Notes: a model not told the origin generated them from the sequence alone. Shown: positions 22,608 through 31,057, counted from the stretch's first letter. The stretch is DNA of 53,007 nt from Nitrospirota bacterium (GCA_014859105.1 JACUUX010000016.1:1-53007), one strand, 5' to 3'. Numbers and translations are program-made.

Positions 22608-25600
22608 AGTAAATCTAACCCCCTGAGTTGTAATTTTCTATTCAGAGCGGGGATAAGTACATCGTCAAGCCATCTGTTTGTAGTTTCAGGATCGAAACTC
22701 GGAGGCGGGTTAATATTGAGGTCCCATTCTAATTTTTTTGTAACTGTTACTTCGGTAGTTGGTATGCCTGCCGCAGCCATTGCCAGTCCGCTTAAATCCG
22801 GGACCAGACCGCTCACGATATCACGGATTCCGCCTGCACTGCCGGCGGTACCTCTGACTTTGCTTTTTTCTTCCCCAAGATATTCCTGTTCATCCCTCTC
22901 CATCTCCTCGAGGACCTTCTTTTTCTTCTCCTTGTAAATCTCGTCAAGCAGTGCCATGGCCTCATAATACTCTTTTGTCCTGCCGAGCTCATCGGCATAT
23001 TTTTCTTCGAGTTTTTTCTTTTCCTGCTCGTACCACATCTCGATCTCTCCGAGCCTGTCGCCCCGCAGCTGCATGAGCTGCATCCTGAGGCTGTCGATGT
23101 AATCCTGAAGAGACTGCAAAAGACTTTTCACGTGATTGATGTAATCTGTGACTCTCTGTGCCCACTCAAAGACACTCGTGCCGACCATTTCAACCATCTT
23201 GCGTCCGAATATCTGCGCATTCCAGAATGTGTCATAGCTGGTCATTGTGGTTTTTCTCATGAATTCGTCAACCTGGTACTGGACGTCCGTAACGGTCGTA
23301 TTAACCGCTTCCTTCCATTCGCCGAAATATTGTTTTACGTCATCCCACGTGTCGGTCAGAATTCCCTTGACGGCAGCCTGAAGTTTTGCTCTCCGGTTGT
23401 CTACATAGTCGATGTAGGCATTAAGCGTCTCGGTCGTTATTGCAAAGACTGCCTTCGCTTCTTCTTTCGTTGCCTCTATGGTTTTTTCAGCCGACTCTTT
23501 TGTTACCTTTACCTTTGTCTCTGCGATCTCCTGTTCGGATTTTATGATGGCTTTTTGATATTCATTCTGAAGTTTTTCCTTTGCGGCAAGCGCTTCCTCG
23601 TATGCGATAATGTCTTCTTCCGTAAGCTGTTCTTTCTTTGCGTTCGCCTCTGCTATTTTTCTGACGGCTTCCTCTGCAATGCGGATTTCTTCTCCGTATG
23701 CTTTTCTGATCCGCTGAAGCTTGCGGTTGAGGTACTCCTCCTCTCTCATCTCCCCTCGCTGAACCGCAGCCTGCTCGACTGCATCCTCGAGGTCAAGCTG
23801 TGATTTCAGTGTGCCGAGCCTGAGCTCCTGAAGTTTTTTCCAGCTGTCAAAGTCTTTCTGATATTCCTGCTTAAGCCCGGATGTGAGCTCCTGGCGGATA
23901 CTCAGTTGCTCCTGCGCAGAGCGGAGTTTGATTTGTTTAATCTCCTCCTCGATGGCTTTGATCTTGTCCAGGTTCGCCTCCGGCTGTTTCCTCAGTTCCT
24001 CAAGCTCAAGCTGTTTGAGGTAGATTATGCGGTTGACATAATCTTCCGTGCGCCTCTCACGGAATGTAAGATATTCCTGGAGCGAGATCTTCCCTTCTTT
24101 GTATTTTTGCTCCTCAAGGGCGATCTCGTAATCTATTGTGGCTTTGAGTGTGTTCGCCTCGATCTCCATGATCTTCATCCACTGCTCTGAACCGAATTTT
24201 ACAGTTGCGATAAGGTCTTCGTAGGTTTTACCGAGCGTTTCCATAGACGAGGCCGCTCTTTTAAAAGCCTTGTCTTGCTCATCCCAGACGATAACGCCTT
24301 CCTTGATTAAGCGATGAAATTCCTGGATTTTGTCATCCAGGGTTCCTTGTGTTATACCCAGGGATCGATATTTGTCTTCCAGTTCTGCAGCCGTTACCGC
24401 CATTCTTTCTTGTACCTGCGCGGTTCTTTCGAGTGTCTTTTTATACTCTTCTGTTTCCTTCCGTCCCCAGATTAGGTAATAAATCAGACCCGCTAACGCA
24501 ACGCCGGCAACGGCAGCAGCACCTAAAATGCCAACTCTGAGGGCAAAGCTTAAAAGTCCTGATGCGCCGGCAGATGCTGTAAGTGATGTCTTAAGACCTA
24601 ATACAGATGCGGTAACAGCTTTTATACCGGTAATCAGTCCCGGAATTATTGTTGACCAGGCGGCAAAACCTTTGATGATTGCAGCGGTAACAAACCCCAG
24701 TCCCCCAAGTGCAACGCTCAGTCCCCCGACAACCAGAAGAAGTACTCCCAAGCCCCCTACGATACCTAAAACAACTGTACCGGCAGGGCCGAGAGCTTCC
24801 TTGAATTCTGTTATTTTTGTGACGACAGAAGCTATTGATTTAGCAGCTTTCGAAAGTGCAGACAGAAAAGGTTCACCGAATGAGATGAGCAGGCCGCTTA
24901 AAGCGCTTTTAAGAATCGTAACCCCGCCCCACAAGTCTTTAAGCATCCTTTCGGAAATCGTCTCTGCGATGCCTTGGGAGTCTTTTAGTTTTTGCGTGAA
25001 CTCTTCGAGAGCTCCCGAACCCTCGGCAAGCATCGCAGCCATTGCAGGGCCGGCACGGTCGCCGAATATGCTCATTATGATAGCCGTCCTCTCGGCCTCT
25101 CCGCCGACGTTCTCAAAAGCCTTTTCGAACTGCGCTATGATATTTGAGAGACCGACAAACCTGCCTTCCTGGTCCGTGACGGTAATGCCGAACTCTTCAA
25201 GTTTTTTCTTTCCGTCACCCACAGGCTTGATTAATGACGTGATGATTTTTCTCAAAGAGGTACCGGCCATTGTGGCTTTAATGCCGCCCATTGCCATCAT
25301 GCCGATCGCAGCGGATGTCTCTTCAAATTCAACACCGGCGGATTTAGCAATAGGACCAACGTATTTCATGGCCTGGCCAAGCTCGACTAAATTAGTATTT
25401 GCGCTTGTGAATGCCTTGACGAGAACATCGTTTGCACGATTCAGCTCCTCGACTCTCATGCCGTAACCGGTCAGGATGTTGGATGTGATATCCGCCGCAG
25501 TGCCTAAGTCAAGGTTTGCTGCAGCTGCAAGCTGAAGCACTGACGGCATGGCGCTGATTATCTCGTTTGTCTTGAAGCCGGCCATCGCCAGGAAGCTCAT

Positions 25601-25942
25601 TCCCTCCGCCGCTTCTTCCGCTGTGAACTTTGTGGTACGTCCAAGGTCCTTAGCAGTGTCCGATAATTTCTTGAATTCTTCTTCGGTTGCACCGGTAAGA
25701 GCATGAACTTTTGACATTGCTCTTTCAAAATCGGCGGCAAACTTGACCGGCACAGCAAGCGAGGCGGTAAGGGCAGCGCCCATTGCTCCGACCTTTGTGC
25801 CGAAGTCCATCATCTCCTGCGAGGTCTTGCGGATCTTCTCCGCTGAATCCTGCAGTTTCTCCATCCCGCCCCTGAGGCGGTTGATGGACTCGCTTGCGAG
25901 GTCCTTCGCTTTCAGGATTAATTCAACGATCTCGGTCGCCAT
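22604..25942 (-). CDS. Phage tail tape-measure protein, TP901 family
   Basis: A 1112-residue protein. The N-terminal coiled region is followed by the TP901 core (about 60-330): FERAMSKVHALTGATEEEFK, LGRTTKFTAEEAAEGMSFLAMAGF and MKYVGPIAKSAGVEFEETSAAIGMMA. A glycine-rich hydrophobic region (about 385-490) follows, then long coiled coil (about 500-870, many Glu/Lys/Ala) and a C-terminal ERDEQEYLGEEKS region. It sets tail length in siphophages and myophages. The reading frame is intact, which argues for use. It sits between two small upstream genes (six-base gap) and one overlapping downstream gene. No other tail, head or packaging gene accompanies it. Confidence 0.93.
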   Translation of the reverse strand: MATEIVELILKAKDLASESINRLRGGMEKLQDSAEKIRKTSQEMMDFGTKVGAMGAALTASLAVPVKFAADFERAMSKVHALTGATEEEFKKLSDTAKDLGRTTKFTAEEAAEGMSFLAMAGFKTNEIISAMPSVLQLAAAANLDLGTAADITSNILTGYGMRVEELNRANDVLVKAFTSANTNLVELGQAMKYVGPIAKSAGVEFEETSAAIGMMAMGGIKATMAGTSLRKIITSLIKPVGDGKKKLEEFGITVTDQEGRFVGLSNIIAQFEKAFENVGGEAERTAIIMSIFGDRAGPAMAAMLAEGSGALEEFTQKLKDSQGIAETISERMLKDLWGGVTILKSALSGLLISFGEPFLSALSKAAKSIASVVTKITEFKEALGPAGTVVLGIVGGLGVLLLVVGGLSVALGGLGFVTAAIIKGFAAWSTIIPGLITGIKAVTASVLGLKTSLTASAGASGLLSFALRVGILGAAAVAGVALAGLIYYLIWGRKETEEYKKTLERTAQVQERMAVTAAELEDKYRSLGITQGTLDDKIQEFHRLIKEGVIVWDEQDKAFKRAASSMETLGKTYEDLIATVKFGSEQWMKIMEIEANTLKATIDYEIALEEQKYKEGKISLQEYLTFRERRTEDYVNRIIYLKQLELEELRKQPEANLDKIKAIEEEIKQIKLRSAQEQLSIRQELTSGLKQEYQKDFDSWKKLQELRLGTLKSQLDLEDAVEQAAVQRGEMREEEYLNRKLQRIRKAYGEEIRIAEEAVRKIAEANAKKEQLTEEDIIAYEEALAAKEKLQNEYQKAIIKSEQEIAETKVKVTKESAEKTIEATKEEAKAVFAITTETLNAYIDYVDNRRAKLQAAVKGILTDTWDDVKQYFGEWKEAVNTTVTDVQYQVDEFMRKTTMTSYDTFWNAQIFGRKMVEMVGTSVFEWAQRVTDYINHVKSLLQSLQDYIDSLRMQLMQLRGDRLGEIEMWYEQEKKKLEEKYADELGRTKEYYEAMALLDEIYKEKKKKVLEEMERDEQEYLGEEKSKVRGTAGSAGGIRDIVSGLVPDLSGLAMAAAGIPTTEVTVTKKLEWDLNINPPPSFDPETTNRWLDDVLIPALNRKLQLRGLDLL

Positions 25943-25948
25943 TATTTT

Positions 25949-26296
25949 TTACAGTTGTAAGCTCCAGTGATCTCGAGATAAAGCCGGCGTAAGTAAATTT
26001 TTCTTTCGATTCTCCTCGTGCTTCTCCCGGAATGCTTTTTTCTTTTCTTCTCCTGAAAGGGGTTTTAAGAGACTCCGCTCTGAGTGAGAGTCTTTTATTT
26101 TTTCCGAGGACTCACTACTTTTCCTTTTCGGAGGTGTAAGAGGATTGTCTTTACGCCAATTTGCTGGCTGATAGATTACTTTTCCGTTTATGTCTGTAAC
26201 AGCGGTCTTAATTGATTTGTATATAATATTTCCCGCTTTGACTAGCAGTGCTTTTTGATTTTTTTCTACTATTAATTCTTTGGTTATTTGATTCAT
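25949..26296 (-). CDS. Small basic protein upstream of the tape measure
   Basis: A 115-residue protein with a beta-rich N-terminus (MNQITKELIVEKNQKALLVKAG...) and a Lys/Ser/Glu-rich second half ending LLTPALSRDHWSLQL. It is six bases before the tape-measure gene, where phages place tail assembly chaperones. The sequence does not show that family clearly. GGGGGG lies about ten bases upstream of the ATG. Confidence 0.55.
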   Translation of the reverse strand: MNQITKELIVEKNQKALLVKAGNIIYKSIKTAVTDINGKVIYQPANWRKDNPLTPPKRKSSESSEKIKDSHSERSLLKPLSGEEKKKAFREKHEENRKKNLLTPALSRDHWSLQL

Positions 26297-26341
26297 ATTT
26301 TTACCCCCCTTTGAGTAACCGTAACTACTGCAACTGTGGAG

Positions 26342-26611
26342 TTACGGTAGTTTTTGATTTAAGCGATCTCTAAAGTCTGTCAATTTCTCTATGACTGACG
26401 ACAGAAGATCAATATCATCACCTCGCCTTCGCGGTTTTTTTGCGTTCTCACGACGTTGTTTAAGTGCAGAGTCGCTCATTGTATACTGCCGCTTGAGTTT
26501 GTATTTTTTCTTCACCGGGTCGCAGTCAAAAAGATCCTCAAATCTTCCACCATCGGCTTCGTGATCTTTAACCAGCTTTACGAATTTTTCGAAAACTTCA
26601 TTCTCGCTCAT
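26342..26611 (-). CDS. First gene of the tail-gene operon, function unknown
   Basis: The protein has 89 residues from the ATG at 26611 (MSENEVFEKFVKLVKDHEADG). The in-frame upstream extension to 26680 runs through a perfect hairpin (26669-26699) and reads CCNCC, so it is probably leader. The sequence is charged and helical, ending LTDFRDRLNQKLP. No family recognised. An 8-bp stem around its stop codon (26319-26347) may attenuate transcription into the next gene. Confidence 0.55.
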   Translation of the reverse strand: MSENEVFEKFVKLVKDHEADGGRFEDLFDCDPVKKKYKLKRQYTMSDSALKQRRENAKKPRRRGDDIDLLSSVIEKLTDFRDRLNQKLP

Positions 26612-26632
26612 ACAGCAATTACAGCAGAAAAG

Positions 26633-26699
26633 TTTTGCATAGTCTGGCAGGGGCGAAATTAGCGAATTACATCCGTGCAACCTGAAGTAGCACGGATGT
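26633..26699 (-). promoter_or_regulatory. Shared motif and hairpin upstream of the tail-gene operon
   Basis: TTTTGCATAGTCTGGCAG (26633-26650) differs by one base from 18831-18848, upstream of the replication operon. Just upstream is a perfect 10-bp hairpin (ACATCCGTGC, 11-nt loop, GCACGGATGT; 26669-26699). Together they probably form the control region of the operon at 22218-26611. Confidence 0.5.
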
Positions 26700-27759
26700 C
26701 ACTTTTGGGGTAAAAATTTGGCATGCGCTCGGAGTTTCGCCAGGGCGGCTCTCGGGATTTGATAGATCTATCAGCATACCCTGGTTGATGTCCTGGAATC
26801 CTATGCTATCCGTAACACGCCGGCATCTCTGCAGGACCAGGGGAAATTGATATATTTATCACATGACCTGCTTTCGGGCCTAGAAGGGCTGGTTGAATGC
26901 CGCCGGGTGTCTTCATTACGAAGATGCCATAGTACTTTTTGACCATTGAGGACTTGAAATTATACTGAAACCGGTGGGCTAACCCCCTCGCGCTCCCCCT
27001 TTTCGAAAACTAAGGACTTCTGACCAGATAAATCTTTCACACAGAGACTTAAAAAAGTCTATAGAAACCCCTACAATTTATAGCGACCATTAGGTGACCA
27101 CTGACAAAATTTGTCACTAAATCTTTGATCGGGGGTAGGGTCCAGTCGTTGTTAATTTGTGAACAATCAAACTGTTTACAATTTTACATAATGACCCTTA
27201 GCGGACATTTGCTATTTCTGTAAACCATTGATTTTAAAAGATTCACACATTTTGCAAAATTATCAAATCCAGCAAAATACAATATCTTGTGGATGCTCGA
27301 TCCTGTTGATTTCATATCCCCAGATAAAGCAAATAACCAATCGATTCAAATCTAATCACACTTTTTATTAAAAGAGAAGGCTGTAAGTTGTTGATTTTAT
27401 TAATCCTTAAAACACCCTTACCACACTCTTTATAATAATGTGCAGTAATAATTCCGCTTCTGATTTCGCTTTTTTCGCTATTTTTTGCCCACGTGCCTGA
27501 ACAACCACAACCGAGACCAAGTACAGAATCCCTCAAAGTATTGTCAATACAAGCTTTAGACACAATAAATAACAGATAATAATTAACTATATATAATGTA
27601 TTTTTTTTATAGTTAAAAAGAAGAAAACGAAACGAAATCGGAGTAAAACCACGCCCCTTCCGAGTAATTTCGTTAAAAATATAAAAAAGATTTCGTTATT
27701 TCGTTATAGCGAAAATAAATTTGGCCTGCTTGTAATTTGCTAACAAAGTGCGAGCAATT
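26700..27759. other. Long non-coding region with palindromic operator-like sites
   Basis: About 1.1 kb with little coding potential. It contains TGATAGATCTATCA (26760-26773, perfect) and TGATATATTTATCA (26848-26861). A third relative is TGATAGATGTATCA at 19333-19346. There is also a perfect TGACAAAATTTGTCA (27102-27116), and ATTTCGTTA units with inverse ACGAAAT units in 27628-27712. The variety of symmetrical sites suggests regulator-binding or packaging/replication sites. One weak frame (27312-27563, minus, GTG start, no ribosome-binding site) is listed separately. Confidence 0.45.
27312..27563 (-). CDS. Weakly supported small protein
   Basis: An 83-codon frame (GTG start) with a Cys/Gly-rich centre (LGLGCGCSGTWAKNSEKSE) and a hydrophobic end. 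No ribosome-binding site was seen. The first half looks protein-like, whereas the second half is AT-driven. It is the only frame of note in this 1.1-kb region. Function unknown. Confidence 0.3.
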   Translation of the reverse strand: MSKACIDNTLRDSVLGLGCGCSGTWAKNSEKSEIRSGIITAHYYKECGKGVLRINKINNLQPSLLIKSVIRFESIGYLLYLGI

Positions 27760-27787
27760 TTGACACTTACTAACACTTTCTGATACT
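27760..27787 (+). promoter_or_regulatory. Promoter of the reconstituted tRNA-Leu, supplied by element 1
   Basis: TTGACA (27760-27765), a 16-nt spacer and GATACT (27782-27787) lie about 55 bp before the tRNA. A TATAAT two bases further on offers an alternative -10. This DNA is inside element 1 and shares nothing with the original promoter at 13226, so the element appears to carry its own promoter for the tRNA it rebuilds. Confidence 0.5.
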
Positions 27788-27843
27788 CTATAATACTTTC
27801 TATTATTGAGTAACTTATCGTTTTAAAAGGAAATCATTGAAAA

Positions 27844-27930
27844 GCCGGTGTGGTGGAATTGGCAGACGCGCCGGACTCAAAATCCGGTGGGGGCAACTCC
27901 GTGCGGGTCCGACTCCCGCCACCGGCACCA
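27844..27930 (+). tRNA. tRNA-Leu (CAA anticodon), complete
   Basis: An 87-nt class II tRNA. The acceptor stem GCCGGTG pairs with CACCGGC, the discriminator is A and CCA is encoded. The anticodon stem is CCGGA/TCCGG with loop CTCAAAA (anticodon CAA, reading UUG), and the variable arm is long (TGGGGGCAACTCCGT). The T-loop reads TCCGACT, so position 55 is C instead of the nearly universal U. The 5' 39 bases are repeated at 13263 and the 3' 57 bases at 51634. The gene thus appears to be assembled from the attachment ends of two elements. Confidence 0.95.
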
Positions 27931-28019
27931 GGCACATCAGCCAATTACACCAATCCCTCTTACTTATAGCCTTTAATATCAATGGTTTCATGGTTTTAGC
28001 CTCTCTTAAGTGTTGATAA

Positions 28020-29147
28020 TTAATGGTTTATGGTGCTTATCCATTGCTCTGAAAGAGTGTCATTTTTTGTTATTGTAACCAAATTGTAACCATTTGTAAC
28101 TGTCTGTAACTTTTCTTTTGTGTTCTGGTGCATCATTGAGACTTTTTCGGATGCAGTCCTTAAATCGGATTCATTGACTATGTTGTACCGGTCAAAGATA
28201 GCCCTTGTCTTATGGCCTGAAATCTTCATAGCGACTATTTCAGGGATGCCAGCCCTTACCATATTCCTTACAGCGGTTCTTCTCAGGTCATGGAATATAC
28301 GGCCTTCAAGCTTTGCCTTCTTACAGGCATTATCCCATGCAGCCCTTATATCCTTCCCGATCCTGTTACCTTTGAAGAAAAACACATAAGGACACTCAGG
28401 ATATTCTTTATCCCTGATAGCCTTCTGTTTCAGTACCGCTTCGTATAGCTCCCCTGTGAGATAAATAATCCTTGCCTCATTGTTCTTTGTAGTCCCGGCC
28501 TCAAGAGTAACCTTGCCTGAAATCAAATCAACCTTACCCCATGTGAGAGACAGTATCTCTCCCTTTCTCATGCCTGTGTGGTATCCCATAGTAAGCACTG
28601 GTTTGAGATATTCAGGCAATGCCTCTTTAAGTCTCAGGTATTCGTTATGTTCAAAGTATCTGGTTCTTGCAGGAGCTTCTTTAAGTTTCGGGATATAAGG
28701 AATATGCATAACCTTCTTAGGAGTTTGTTTAGCTCCTAAAGAGAACATCCTCTGCAATGCTGAAAGTTCTCGGTTGATAGTTCCGTTTGCAGCCCCTTCT
28801 TTCTGTCTTTCGACAATGTAATACTGGATAAGGTTTGTAGTGATATTAACAGCCTTGATACCTAAAAAATAAGCCTTCAGATGCTTCAGACTACATTCTG
28901 TAAGCCTGTCAATGCTTTTCCTGCCATTCATTTTGTAATCGGTTATCAAGTCTTCTGCAAGCTCATTATAAAGTATCTTTTCGACTCTCAGGCCGGGGAA
29001 TCGGCCTTCTGCTATTTCGGCTTCTCTGATATGGAGTTTTTTTAGTGCAAGCTTTTCGTTCTTTGTGTGAGTGCTTTCAAAATAGGGTTTGCCATTACGG
29101 TAGTATTTAATCCAGAAAACATTGCCTCTCTTATAAAGCGACCCCAT
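28020..29147 (-). CDS. int: Tyrosine recombinase, integrase of element 2
   Basis: A 375-residue phage-type integrase with an N-terminal [18 protein letters not shown] arm-binding segment, a core-binding domain and a catalytic domain. The catalytic residues are R194 (TGMRKGE), H286 and R289 (HDLRR), H312 (SGHKT) and Y321 (DRYNI). It is unrelated in close detail to the element 1 integrase, yet uses the same anticodon-loop core. Its 3' end is 90 bp from the tRNA. The last 30 codons contain GTAACCA-type repeats that recur near the right end. The start overlaps the XRE gene stop by one base. Confidence 0.95.
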   Translation of the reverse strand: MGSLYKRGNVFWIKYYRNGKPYFESTHTKNEKLALKKLHIREAEIAEGRFPGLRVEKILYNELAEDLITDYKMNGRKSIDRLTECSLKHLKAYFLGIKAVNITTNLIQYYIVERQKEGAANGTINRELSALQRMFSLGAKQTPKKVMHIPYIPKLKEAPARTRYFEHNEYLRLKEALPEYLKPVLTMGYHTGMRKGEILSLTWGKVDLISGKVTLEAGTTKNNEARIIYLTGELYEAVLKQKAIRDKEYPECPYVFFFKGNRIGKDIRAAWDNACKKAKLEGRIFHDLRRTAVRNMVRAGIPEIVAMKISGHKTRAIFDRYNIVNESDLRTASEKVSMMHQNTKEKLQTVTNGYNLVTITKNDTLSEQWISTINH

Positions 29148-29398
29148 TACCTTACCTCCTTTCTCTTTTTTCCCTTTCTTCCTTTGGAACGTTGATAATA
29201 TCTACGTTCCTTGTCTTTACCGTCACCTCCTCTTTTAACCTTCAAACACTCAAGGGCTAAATGTAAGAAGGGTGATATAGGTCTATTCCCTGATTCCCAC
29301 CTGGAAATACAGGCTTTTGTGACACCAAGTAAGCCCGCTAAACCATCTTGAGTTAAACTGTGTTTCAATCTCCATGTTCTAAGGTCATCAGGTTTCAT
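29147..29398 (-). CDS. XRE-family regulator
   Basis: An 83-residue protein with a Cro/C1-type HTH ([47 protein letters not shown]) and a strongly basic tail. It directly precedes the integrase, so it may control integration. A TTGACA (29433-29428, minus) with a 17-nt spacer and TAACTC lies just upstream. The weakly conserved -10 suggests a promoter needing an activator. Confidence 0.85.
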   Translation of the reverse strand: MKPDDLRTWRLKHSLTQDGLAGLLGVTKACISRWESGNRPISPFLHLALECLKVKRGGDGKDKERRYYQRSKGRKGKKRKEVR

Positions 29399-29475
29399 GA
29401 TAATGAGTTACCAAAGTCAACATAATTTGTCAAGAGAAAAATAAAGAGGTCAATATTTTTTTTTATTTTCTCAGA

Positions 29476-29685
29476 TTAAAACTCATGCCTCTGTTTGTAT
29501 TGCTCGATAATCCTGTCAATATCCCGTATGTCAAAATAAACCCTTCTATCAAACTTTATAAAAGGCAAGATACCCCTATACATGAGTTCTCTGATTCCCC
29601 AAACAGACCGATTCAGGTATAAAGAGGCATCCTTAATGCTCAATAACCTTTTACCCACCGGATTATTAATCCCCTGTGCCTTCAT
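29476..29685 (-). CDS. Excisionase-type HTH protein
   Basis: A 69-residue HTH_17 protein: RLLSIKDASLYLNRSVWGIRELMYRGILPFIKFDRRVYFDIRDIDRIIEQYKQ. Its start overlaps the stop of the gene upstream (ATGA). It is the likely directionality factor of element 2, separated from the integrase by the XRE gene. Confidence 0.8.
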   Translation of the reverse strand: MKAQGINNPVGKRLLSIKDASLYLNRSVWGIRELMYRGILPFIKFDRRVYFDIRDIDRIIEQYKQRHEF

Positions 29686-29984
29686 AAAACCTTGATCTTC
29701 CTTGTTGTGTAAAGGGCTGTAACCGTTTTGTAACCATAATTAAGTGCTTTCTGAAGGTTAACTTTTGTTAACCGGACTGATCTATTATTAAATGCTATCT
29801 TGGCTTCATAAATGCCTTTCTGTTCTGTAGTTTTCTGTAGTAATTTTTGAATGTTAAGTCTTGTTAAGTTATGATCTGTGAATGATGTTTGAAATTTAGG
29901 TCTTATTCGGTTTTTTTGCTCTACCAAATGACTTTGAATATTTTTCAGAATACTAAGTTTTACTAACTTTATATTGCTTTGCAT
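29682..29984 (-). CDS. Basic protein built around a repeated motif
   Basis: A 100-residue lysine-rich protein containing LSILKN, LTRLNIQKLLQK and LTKVNLQKAL. These are translations of the same short DNA motif (GTTAACCTNAGAAAACTT type) that recurs through the next gene. It also holds GTAACCGTTTTGTAACCAT (29719-29737), nearly identical to a site by the right end of the element. Either the protein is real and the sites are embedded in it, or this is mostly a binding-site region with an open frame. No family recognised. Confidence 0.45.
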   Translation of the reverse strand: MQSNIKLVKLSILKNIQSHLVEQKNRIRPKFQTSFTDHNLTRLNIQKLLQKTTEQKGIYEAKIAFNNRSVRLTKVNLQKALNYGYKTVTALYTTRKIKVL

Positions 29985-30832
29985 CTGCTCTTTCTCAATA
30001 TCCGACTTTTCCCGTCAATTACCAACTTTTACCTACTTTTACCAACTTTTTCCGAGGTTAACGAATCTGATCTTTTCATCGATATACGTTTAAGCCGCTT
30101 ATGAACGGCAGTTTTACTGATTCCGAGTGATTTTCCAATGAATGACAGGGGCTTGCCCTGTTTCCGGAGCTCAATAATTATCTCTTCAGATGATTTGGAT
30201 GGTTTTTGTAGGTTAACGTTATCATTTTTAACGTCAAGTTTTCTCAGGTTAACACCATCACGGTGACAGAGTGTTGATGCGGTTTCCTGTAAGCTCTGAA
30301 CCTGTAGTTTTCTGTAGTTAACAAATTTCTCAGGGCTATCATTTATTATCATCTCTGAAGGGTTGATGTTCATTTTGATGTCAACATTTGACAACTCTTC
30401 GGTCTTAAGTTTTCTGAAGTTTACGGGGTTAACTTCATGAATTTTTTCGAATTCTTTTAGACCTTCAGCAGAGAGCGTACTTTTCTCCTTACTGTCCTGC
30501 ATAACCTTCATAAAATAGCGCTCGATTTCTGGGATTTCAAAGTCTTTTGATACTGGTACAGGACCCGTGTACGGAACCATATCCCCTCGCTTCACAAGAT
30601 GTTCCGAGAATGCAAATACTTCGTTCGTGCCTATCTTCCGTAAATAGTTAACGGCAGTGACAGTTCCCTGAATGTAGGGTTTTGTAAGGTTATCTTTTAC
30701 CACATCTGCTGCTTCATTTTCAGGGTTACCAGACCGTCTATCATCATGTTGACGGATATCTTTTGGAAGTGAACTTTTATTAACCAGAGCGACGTTTACT
30801 TTTGTCAACACCTTAGGTTTTCTAAGGTTACC
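29742..30832. repeat. Iteron-like repeats embedded in two reading frames
   Basis: Variants of AAGTTTTCTNNAGGTTAAC (plus strand) occur at 29742-29762, 29827-29844, 30201-30217, 30236-30253, 30303-30322, 30405-30424, 30676-30694 and 30811-30832, with partial copies around 30055 and 30640. Spacing is irregular and all are in the same orientation. The minus-strand translation is VNLRKL or similar. Iterated, same-strand sites inside a regulator gene suggest a replication or partition locus bound by its own product; this is inferred. Confidence 0.55.
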
Positions 30833-31057
30833 ACTGCCTTCTGAATTGCTTGGGAAACCCAAGTCATTTGTAGTAGATGAAATATGATTGGCAAGGCTGC
30901 TTTTGGGGGACTGGATTGCATTACTGGTACCCTTTAAAGCCTTAAGATAACGCTTTCTCACGGCAACATGGGAAATACCAAGGAGGAGCCCGATTTGCCG
31001 GAATGACTTTCCTTCCTTGTGTAGTCGGACTATTTCTTTATCTTCTCCCTTTTTCAA
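30029..31057 (-). CDS. Protein with terminal helix-turn-helix domains and a repeat-bearing linker
   Basis: A 342-residue protein. An N-terminal homeodomain-like HTH (KEIVRLHKEGKSFRQIGLLLGISHVAVRKRYLKAL) and a very similar C-terminal one (IIIELRKQGKPLSFIGKSLGISKTAVHKRLKRI) flank about 250 residues of polar, low-complexity linker. The linker contains NLRKPKV, VNFRKL, VNYRKLQV and VNLRKLDV, the translations of the embedded DNA iterons. A dual-HTH protein whose gene carries its likely binding sites could be a replication initiator, partition protein or master regulator of the island. No family recognised beyond the HTH units. The gap 31058-31297 carries no gene that I can support. Confidence 0.65.
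   Translation of the reverse strand: MKKGEDKEIVRLHKEGKSFRQIGLLLGISHVAVRKRYLKALKGTSNAIQSPKSSLANHISSTTNDLGFPSNSEGSGNLRKPKVLTKVNVALVNKSSLPKDIRQHDDRRSGNPENEAADVVKDNLTKPYIQGTVTAVNYLRKIGTNEVFAFSEHLVKRGDMVPYTGPVPVSKDFEIPEIERYFMKVMQDSKEKSTLSAEGLKEFEKIHEVNPVNFRKLKTEELSNVDIKMNINPSEMIINDSPEKFVNYRKLQVQSLQETASTLCHRDGVNLRKLDVKNDNVNLQKPSKSSEEIIIELRKQGKPLSFIGKSLGISKTAVHKRLKRISMKRSDSLTSEKVGKSR

Larger units (their letters stand above)
13302..27875. mobile_element. Element 1: satellite-like integrated element, about 14.6 kb
   Basis: Bounded by the 39-bp direct repeat of the tRNA 5' half (13263-13301 and 27844-27882). It carries a tyrosine integrase at the left edge reading outward, several excisionase-type HTH proteins, a CHC2-Toprim-ATPase replication protein, an iteron-rich putative origin, a divergent regulatory switch, a RelE-type pair, a Mor-like activator and a complete TP901-type tape-measure gene with two small upstream genes and one downstream. 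I found no terminase, portal, capsid, head-tail or baseplate gene. Almost everything is on the minus strand. The content fits a phage satellite or a remnant prophage; the intact replication and regulation set argues for the former. Confidence 0.75.

Noticed and set aside
24528-25466. Long plus-strand open frame opposite the tape-measure gene
   Set aside because: Its Pro/Ser/Ala-rich composition is the mirror of the codon bias of the tape-measure gene, whose protein has clear family motifs.
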